DNA of 16,319 bases. Source: Tetrahymena elliotti 4EA (Eukaryota; Ciliophora; Oligohymenophorea; Hymenostomatida; Tetrahymenidae). Under the pieces are notes generated by a model. That model saw only the letters and a program-made list of their open reading frames with translations, did no database searches and had not been told where the DNA came from. The stretch is taken from NCBI GenBank assembly GCA_000231825.2, contig JH720374.1, positions 318,259-334,577 of the forward strand, given 5' to 3'. Position numbers and translations under genes: made by a program. Position 1 is the first letter of the stretch, and each line of letters begins with the position of its first letter. Of this stretch, positions 10,180-16,319 are shown piece by piece.

Positions 10180-10408
10180 ATGAGTAATTTTTATAAGAAT
10201 GGCTAATAAGTAGTAAATATAAATCCAGAAGAATTATTGATAAACGTTTCTCAGATTAAAGCAGATGCAAGAATTATATAATAGAAACCTCGATATAAGA
10301 AAATCAAAAGAAAATTAATTAAGATTAAATAAATTACTTGTTTATTTATTAGTTAGTTAATTTGTATGTATGATTAGTTAATTATCTTTCTTTTTAGTGA
10401 ATTAATGA
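10180..10408 (+). CDS. Possible small hypothetical protein
   Basis: ATG at 10180 opens a frame beginning MSNFYKNGQQVVNINPEELL, then a strongly basic stretch with KPRYKKIKRKLIKIK; about the first 50 residues have coding-like composition. The same frame stays open to TGA 10588-10590, running into the RNF10 gene, but its second half looks like AT-rich junk. A splice from a GT near 10344 or 10365 to the AG at 10396-10397 would instead end the protein at TGA 10406-10408, giving about 55-65 aa. I do not recognise a family. It could be a real small gene, an unannotated 5' exon, or chance, since only TGA stops translation here. Confidence 0.3.
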
Positions 10409-10558
10409 ATTAGAAATAGAATGCGATCCAATAAGTGGATATCTACATATATTAAAAGCTATTATCTTGTAATAATAAACATATCTTAAAAAATTAAAAC
10501 AAAAATTTATATTATTTTTCAAAGTTAGCATTAATTTTTATAGCAAAAGCTCCTTAAA

Positions 10559-13297
10559 ATGCAAAAGCAAACATCTAGCAATGTAGCTGAAAAGAAGGCT
10601 TCTAACAATAATAAGAAGTTATAGTCAATTGACAAATAGTTTTATAGCGAATTCTTGAGTTTTCAATATGATAAGGAAGAAGATGAAGAATATACTTTAT
10701 CCTATCGCCCCAAGATTAAATCCAAAAGATTTCAAAAGTAAAATATTTAATTTTGATTGAATACCAATCCCTATTAAATAATTTAGGCAAGAAAGAGAAT
10801 AAAGAGAAGGCTTATACTTACGTGCTAAGTTTAGATTCATTACAAGTTATGATCAAGTTAATGATACTTCAAGTACTAACTAATACATTTTGTCATTATC
10901 ATAATTAAAATTTTTTACTTGATTGCACATGAAAGAAGTTTCCTTAGTTTGAAGCTAATTTAAATTTAATATATTATTTTTAAAAATAAAGTATATTCTC
11001 CTATGAAGTAACTATGTTGGGAGAAGATTATTTAGGTAGATTTTTTATTGTTGCTCTTAATACATTTTAATTTTTTATACCTTAAAATCTTAATAGGTCA
11101 TTTATCCTACTCAAAAAGGTGAAATTACATGCCCAATTTGCATGAATGATTAAAACCAAATCATAGCACCTTAAATAACTCCTTGTGGACATATTTATTG
11201 CTATAATTGCTACTTGAGACATGATGATATTTGTAATTTTTAATTTAAGCAGTTTAATTTTTTATTAATTAGGATAGGCATTATAATAATTATGATTATA
11301 GTTGTTATGAGTAATTTAAATATAGAAAAATAATTTGCATCTTACATGATTGATAATAAATTCTAATTAAACTAAAAAATAATAGCTGACACCAAAAACT
11401 ATTGCCCTCTTTGTGGTGAATATGCTCCAAACTGTGATTTAAAGAGTGCAAAAATTGTGGAATATGAACCTTGCAAAGACCAAATAAACTTTCAACTTCT
11501 GATGAGATAAGAAAATGAGTAGATAATCTATAGAGCAGATACTCTAAGTGAAGATCCTTAATTCTCAAAAATAATGATTGCTAAGCCACAATATATCATT
11601 AATGAAATATTGAAGAAGGAAAGAGATGAATTAAATAACTTTTTACTTGAATGTGTTTCTTCTTAAGAAACTTGGAATATTCCTTACATTGAATAGGTAG
11701 GAATATTAATTATTATCAAATTAGAAATTTTCAATTTATTCTTTTTACAGATTATAATATTAACTTTTAATTAATAATTACTATTAGGCCCTTCAAATCA
11801 ATAAATAGAAAACTGATAAATATGAAAAAATTATTGTTCAAGAGGAGCAATAGCGCATTTAAGATTCTATAAAATTGAAAAAGAAGTCATCTAAATAGAC
11901 ATAAAATGAGAGCACTCCTTCAGAATCTGCTGATTAATAAAACTTTTATTTTAAATAATTAACTAAATAGCAAATGAAAAAATCTCAAATACATTACTTC
12001 TACTAAGAATAGAATGGATAATTAATATTCTTAAACCCTATTAATAATAAGTATTTGTTTGATGAATTAAATAAAGAAAACAAAACCCCTCAAAACTAAA
12101 TCACAACAAAGTTGATTTCTTTGTAAAATTCTTGTGCTGATTAAAACCTTTTAAAAAGATACCCGTAATTCTATAATATCATAATTCTCTAATTTAATTT
12201 TATTAATGAACTTAAATAGATATCTAAAGCATTTACCTCCATATTCGGATATTCTTCTAGCTGAAGTAGATATGAATGGCCTCATTAGTCCTGAAAATGT
12301 CAAAAAAAATGATGCCGAACTTGAAGCTATTCATAAGAAACTTAAAGAGAAAGAAGAAAGAGAACTCAAAAAGATGTAAAAGAATCGTAAAATGTCTGAC
12401 AACCCATATGGGTAATTCTATGATAGAGAATATTATCTATAATATGGACTCATTACTTTTCCTCCCTAGAAAATGCCAACGTAATATTTTAGATATAAAT
12501 ACTTTTGAAAATAAATAAATGTTTAAACAAAACATTTATTTCAGCATTTTAAAATTTTATTTTAAAAATGAAAAAATTCTGAATTAATAAATTAAAATAA
12601 TAGAGAAGAAAAACATTATCCAACTTTATAAGCCTCACAAAGTGTACCTTCCTAAATTTAGACAGAAGAAGAATAAAAGGAAATAGTAGATAATAATAAT
12701 AAAAAGTAAGAATAAGGTGATGATGATGAAGATGATTATGTGATAATGTCTAAAAATGGAATGCTTCCAACTAATTATGTTGATAAACAAAGTAGATAAA
12801 AAATTAAATAAATGCAAAAGTAATTTTTAATTTGAAATTATAGTTAGTATTTCTAATTTTTTCTCTTAAAAAATATCTTATTTAGTGAATAGTATTTCCC
12901 TTCTTTAGGAGGTTTATAGAGTTTCCCAGATAAAGAACAATAGAGCAAAAAGAAAGGAAGTTCAGAAATACTCCTAGATAATAGCAGATCTAATGATATT
13001 TAAGTAGATTAAAAAACATAAAATTAGTAATAAGTAAATGAGACTAGCAACTAATAAATTAATTAAGAGCTAGAAAAATAAAATGAATTAAAGCAAGTAA
13101 TTTTTGATGAAAAAAATAATTTGATAATTGATGGAGATCAAATTTATGATCAATGGAATCAAGAATAAATATTATAAAATGCTAAACAAAAATCTATTAA
13201 TAATAAAGAAACTTCTAATGATAATAATAAAAAGCAAGGAAATAAGAATAAAAAGTAAAATAAAAAAGTTGTTATTGATGGAAATTTTTTCTTTTGA
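10559..13297 (+). CDS. RNF10: RNF10-type RING E3 ubiquitin ligase
   Basis: Nine exons: 10559-10737, 10787-10872, 10992-11035, 11097-11232, 11386-11696, 11788-12164, 12220-12480, 12604-12819, 12886-13297; all GT...AG and phase-consistent, about 673 aa (human RNF10 811). A C3HC4 RING at residues 115-158: C115-x2-C118-x14-C133-x-H135-x2-C138-x2-C141-x13-C155-x2-C158. The block before it (LRAKFRFI...CWEKIIQV) and those after (DLKSAK, FQLLMRQE, SKIMIAKPQYI, FYQEQNGQLIFLNP, YLKHLPPYSD) follow RNF10 order. A charged coiled stretch (KEKEERELKKM) and a low-complexity Gln/Asn/Lys C-terminus with FPTL-like and FPSLGG motifs follow. Known: RNF10 (yeast Mag2) ubiquitylates small-subunit ribosomal proteins uS3/uS5 during ribosome quality control. 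Start context TTAAAATG. The C-terminus past about residue 620 is uncertain. Confidence 0.85.
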
Positions 13298-13715
13298 GAA
13301 AACTGAAAGAATCTTTAAATGCTAAAAGGCAAAAACACCACAAATCTACCTATTTATACATATATTAACTATCTTAGAATTATTTAAGATTAAAATTTTC
13401 AATCTAAACAATATATTTATATACTACTCAACTCATTAATCTATCAACAAATTCAATTTTATTTATTTATTTTACAGCAAACTTTACAATTTAGGTTTTT
13501 ACCTTTTGTTAAGAAATAATTAGCCTTGAAGCTCTAATTCCTATTAAAATTCTAGCCAAAATAATTAGCAACCACTTGAGCATAGATATAAACTTAAATT
13601 GAATTAAAGAAAAGCAAAAAAATAAAAAATAAAAAAAATAATAACAATCCTACTTATCTAATATTTAATTTATTTATTCATTAATTTTTATTATTTAAAA
13701 TAATATCTTTTTTGA
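13298..13715 (+). other. Possible missed 3' exon(s) of the RNF10-like gene
   Basis: The TGA at 13295-13297 follows a T-run, and the next frame reads FEKTERIFKC then QKAKTPQIYL, which looks coded. Further on, after the AG at 13530-13531, a frame reads SNSYQNSSQNNQQPLEHRYK followed by a basic tail, open to TGA 13713-13715. A GT at about 13256 (phase 2) would splice in frame to this acceptor. Base composition around 13490-13600 is richer in G and C than the true spacers. So the gene may use a longer intron, or the window may carry a one-base homopolymer error. I cannot choose between the models. Confidence 0.35.
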
Positions 13716-13944
13716 CTTGTATATTTATTTGATGACTAAGATTAATCCTAGTGTATTTATATCCTAATTTTTTTTTCTATTAAATAAATTCCTTTTTATT
13801 TTTTTCAAATTATTTTTGAAAATTAGATTTTAAAGATAAATAATTTTAATTTTTATTAATTAATTTTATGAAAAAAATGAGTTAATAACTATTAAAAAAT
13901 AATTTTTTATAAAAGGGAAAACTAATAGGAATCAATAAATAGTT

Positions 13945-13962
13945 AGAATTGCAAGCAATTCT
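13945..13962. repeat. Short perfect inverted repeat
   Basis: AGAATTGC, two-base AA centre, GCAATTCT. It lies between two convergent genes. With a 2-nt loop it would form a cruciform or distorted hairpin; function unknown and chance is possible. Confidence 0.5.
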
Positions 13963-14034
13963 TTTAATAGCTTCAAAAAAACAAATACTATGATATATAA
14001 ATGTGTATATTTTATTATATTATATTAAAATTAT

Positions 14035-14115
14035 AAGGTTTAAACTTAGAAAACTATTGATTATGATAAGGATTGTAATGGAATTGTTGAATGTAAATTT
14101 ATTAATATTTCTAAT
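14035..14115 (+). pseudogene. Orphan EF-hand-like fragment
   Basis: The plus frame at 14059-14109 reads DYDKDCNGIVECKFINI. Loop D-K-D-C-N-G-I-V-E-C-K-F matches an EF-hand at positions 1, 3, 5, 6, 8 and 9, but position 12, normally Glu, is Phe. No start codon, partner hand or splice context is seen, and the flanks are AT-rich. Probably a relic of a calmodulin-like exon, though a chance match or a single exon of an unseen gene cannot be excluded. Confidence 0.4.
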
Positions 14116-14303
14116 TTAATCTATTTAATTATTATTAGATCATTTATTAAATTACTTTTATATTTTTCTTCTTTTAATTTTGTACAAAGTTATTAAATTA
14201 AGAAGTATCAAAATTGCTTTATTTTTTTAATTTATGGAATTCAATCAATTATTATTTATTTCTAAAATATTCTAAGTTGAAATTACTAGCTTGATAAATT
14301 TAT

Positions 14304-16094
14304 TCATTAACTTTATTATAAATCTAGATCAGATATTTTCGCTATATTAAATTTAAATTCACCAAATTAAATATCACCCTTCTTTTTCTCTTCCTTAAAT
14401 ATTTTATGACATTCATCAAGTATCCCTTTCTTGAAAAACTCCATCATTTTCTATTAAAAATATAATTAATCAAAATCTTGATAAATAAAACTTAATTAAC
14501 TAACTTACCTGCATATCATAGGTCTTAAGAATTATCTCAGAACAGAGAGTTAGCATCTTGATGATAACTGAATAAAGTATCTGCTCACCTTCTATCATAA
14601 TTTCAAATATTAAAAATTATTAAAAAACTATCTAATTAAATAATTTTCATACCAAACAAAAATAGATCTAATATTCTTTTTTGAACTGTCTTAGGTGCAT
14701 TATAAAGTAATATTGTGAAAAAATATTATGAGAAACATGAGTAACTGTCAAGCTTAGTTTTTTTATAAATTTAAGTTAAAAAATTAGATACCCTAATTAA
14801 TTTAATTTATGAACAATTATATAGAGGGTTATCCAAAATTTTGGCTTTTTCTAGTTAAATTGATGCAACAAAAAGCAACAAATTATTTATTATTGACTTT
14901 TGGGGTACTTAGAGTATATATAAAATGAAAATTTTTTTTGATTTTGTTAAAAATGATTTTTACTCCCACTTCAGTAATATGATTAAAAATATTAGGTGTG
15001 TACTCCTTCATTTTTTATTCTAGTGTTTTAATCATTTGATGAATTCCAGGTGTTCCATCTAAAAAAAGAATCCGCCAATTTTTTTCTTGCATGATATGGA
15101 CTAGAATCCAAAATGTATTTTCTTCATATTCCTTATTAATAAATTCTACTTCTAAATCTTTTTCATTATCTGGATTTAAATGGACTAGTAGGCTAGCAGC
15201 TATGAAATTCATTCCTTAAGTATAACCAATTTCTTAATCAAAGTGTGAATATGCCCTTAAAACTCTAAAAAGTTTTTCTCTACCTTCATATGTCTATATC
15301 CAAAAAGAAAAAATAAATAATTTTAAATGATAGATAGAATGAATACTGAATTATTAATTCGAAACTATTATCTTTTGTCATTACAAAAAAGTAAAAATCC
15401 AACAATTTAATTTTACCTTGTCATGTTTATCATAAGTTTTAAAAAATTCCATATCTGAAAATGTTCTATTTAAATCTTTTAATATTAGCCTATCACTAGA
15501 ACCTTCTGTTTTAGACATAGCTTCATAATTAAATGTTTTATTTTACATTTTTAACTCCTCAACTTTTGACAAAATCAACCAAACATCTTTTCGACTTTTG
15601 AATTTAAAAAAACAATAAATAAATATTTTTTTTACTACTCGATTGATTTACACATCATAAGGTATTCCTTTTAATAAACTGAATTATATTCTTTGGTTTT
15701 GGAATCCTTATATTGATTTATTATCTACCACCTATTTCCATTCATTGCTTGATAGAACCTTAATTTCTTCAAATTCATCTAGTAGAATTAAATAATCGCT
15801 AAATTCATTCTCATAAATCATAAATTTTTAATTGATAATGAGTTGCTCTTATATTGACATTATTCTTCCTCTTTATACAAATTACTAATGCTAATTTTCC
15901 GAGTTTTGTTGACTATATTATTATTCTTCAGCCACTTTTTCATACTTATTCTATTTTGCTTAAGCCTATTTTTAATTTTAAAAATTTATAGGAAGTTAAC
16001 CATTTTACTGCTATTTATTGGGACATTTTTGCTAATTATTTGGTCTTTCATCTTCATCTGGATTTGAGAAAAATCCAATAATCTTTTTAAACAT
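14304..16094 (-). CDS. TBC-domain Rab GTPase-activating protein
   Basis: Six exons read on the minus strand: 16094-15652, 15594-15417, 15293-14964, 14752-14653, 14591-14509, 14450-14304; all GT...AG, phases consistent, about 426 aa, stop TGA at 14306-14304. N-terminal 1-100 is Gln/Asn-rich and low complexity. The TBC domain spans about 143-378: GIPYDVRKDVW (motif A, with an intron between V and R), ILKDLNR (motif B, arginine finger R191), GYTQGMNF (motif C, glutamine finger Q233), WRILFLDGTPGIHQMI, CFSQYFFTILL and RILDLFLFEGE. A 48-aa charged tail follows. Known: TBC proteins speed GTP hydrolysis by Rab GTPases using the R and Q fingers; both are present, so it should be active. The Rab target cannot be told from sequence. 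ATG at 16094 (context AAAAATG) starts MFKKIIGFF; the frame is also open upstream to the window edge, so the N-terminus is not certain. Confidence 0.9.
14818..14922. mobile_element. Possible MITE-like insertion in TBC intron 3
   Basis: Within the 211-nt intron 14753-14963, the longest of this gene, a segment of about 100 nt is bounded by TATATA on both sides. The left end reads TATATAGAGGGTTATCCAAA and the right end, reverse-complemented, TATATACTCTAAGTACCCCA followed by AAA. They share TATATA and a TA-then-CCAAAA core, with mismatches and one gap between. The GGTTATCCAAAATTTTGG-type end resembles Tc1/mariner termini in general form, and TA flanks fit that class. There is no transposase. The resemblance is imperfect, so this is only a candidate. 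Confidence 0.35.
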
Positions 16095-16319
16095 TTTTCT
16101 TTTGATAATAAAAATAGCTTGTATTTTTTAGAGGGTTTACTTTTATAATATCTGATATAGAGATTGTTAATTAGAAATCACTTTTTTAAATTATGATTAT
16201 TTTTTGATCGGATATTCTTCAGAGTCTTTCTGATTAATTTGCTGTCTAAAAGATTATAAATTGTAATTAATTTTAAACTAGTTTTTAATCTTGACTTATT
16301 ATATTAAAAAGTTAATATC
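16095..16319. other. Upstream region of the TBC gene
   Basis: Presumed promoter/5' UTR of the minus-strand TBC gene. On the minus strand the TBC reading frame has no TGA from the ATG to the window edge, and the part at about 16247-16209 (QQINQKDSEEYP) has protein-like composition, so an upstream exon or longer N-terminus is possible. No in-frame upstream ATG is seen in the window. Confidence 0.4.

Larger units (their letters stand above)
9134..10558. other. Spacer between the EML and RNF10 genes
   Basis: About 1.4 kb, mostly AT-rich. It holds the EML 3' UTR, a decayed copy of the last EML exon (9351-9541), a hairpin (9923-9960), a second hairpin (10109-10165) and a doubtful small ORF from 10180; these are listed separately. 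The stretch 9546-9900 shows nothing recognisable beyond a small G-rich patch near 9847-9867. Confidence 0.6.
13716..14303. other. Spacer between convergent genes
   Basis: AT-rich DNA where the RNF10-like gene (plus) and the TBC gene (minus) converge, so both 3' UTRs must end here. It holds a perfect 8-bp inverted repeat (13945-13962) and an EF-hand-like fragment (14035-14115); otherwise nothing is recognisable. Confidence 0.6.

Noticed and set aside
11305..12817. Minus-strand open frames at 11305-11568 and 12635-12817 and a plus frame at 12276-12518
   Set aside because: They overlap RNF10-like exons in the wrong strand or frame and look like shadow translations.
1..16319. Reading the many in-frame TAA/TAG codons as evidence of pseudogenes
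   Set aside because: They sit at Gln positions in three conserved families and TGA appears only at gene ends or inside introns, so this is the TAA/TAG=Gln code.
1..16319. CRISPR arrays, bacterial operons or ribosome binding sites
   Set aside because: No spaced direct repeats; the genes are spliced eukaryotic genes.

Overview
The window comes from the nuclear genome of a ciliate that reads TAA and TAG as glutamine and stops only at TGA. All three protein genes carry many in-frame TAA/TAG codons at positions where their families have Gln. Intergenic DNA and introns are very AT-rich. Introns are mostly 50-125 nt, GTAA...TAG type. That excludes the very short introns of Paramecium or Stentor and fits a Tetrahymena/Ichthyophthirius-type hymenostome; I cannot name the species.

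Layout: a tRNA-Glu(UUC) on the minus strand at the left edge (1-72); about 900 nt of AT-rich spacer; a large 17-exon plus-strand gene (976-9133, about 2,297 aa) that joins an N-terminal EF-hand region to three tandem HELP/WD40 modules of the EML5/EML6 type; a spacer (9134-10558) holding a decayed copy of that gene's last exon, two hairpins and a doubtful small ORF; a nine-exon RNF10-type RING E3 ligase gene (10559-13297, about 673 aa, 3' end not fully settled); a spacer with an orphan EF-hand-like fragment; and a convergent minus-strand six-exon TBC-domain Rab GAP gene (16094-14304, about 426 aa) whose long third intron carries a small MITE-like segment.

The genes do not form a pathway: microtubule/cilium-associated EML, ribosome-quality-control type E3 ligase, and membrane-traffic Rab GAP. 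The most notable points are the EF-hand/EML fusion, which only appears once a 238-nt intron hiding a TGA is removed; the tail pseudogene right behind it; and a catalytic TBC glutamine encoded by TAA. I saw no sign of a wholly new system. All exon models were built by eye from splice-site phase and family alignment known to me, with no database search.
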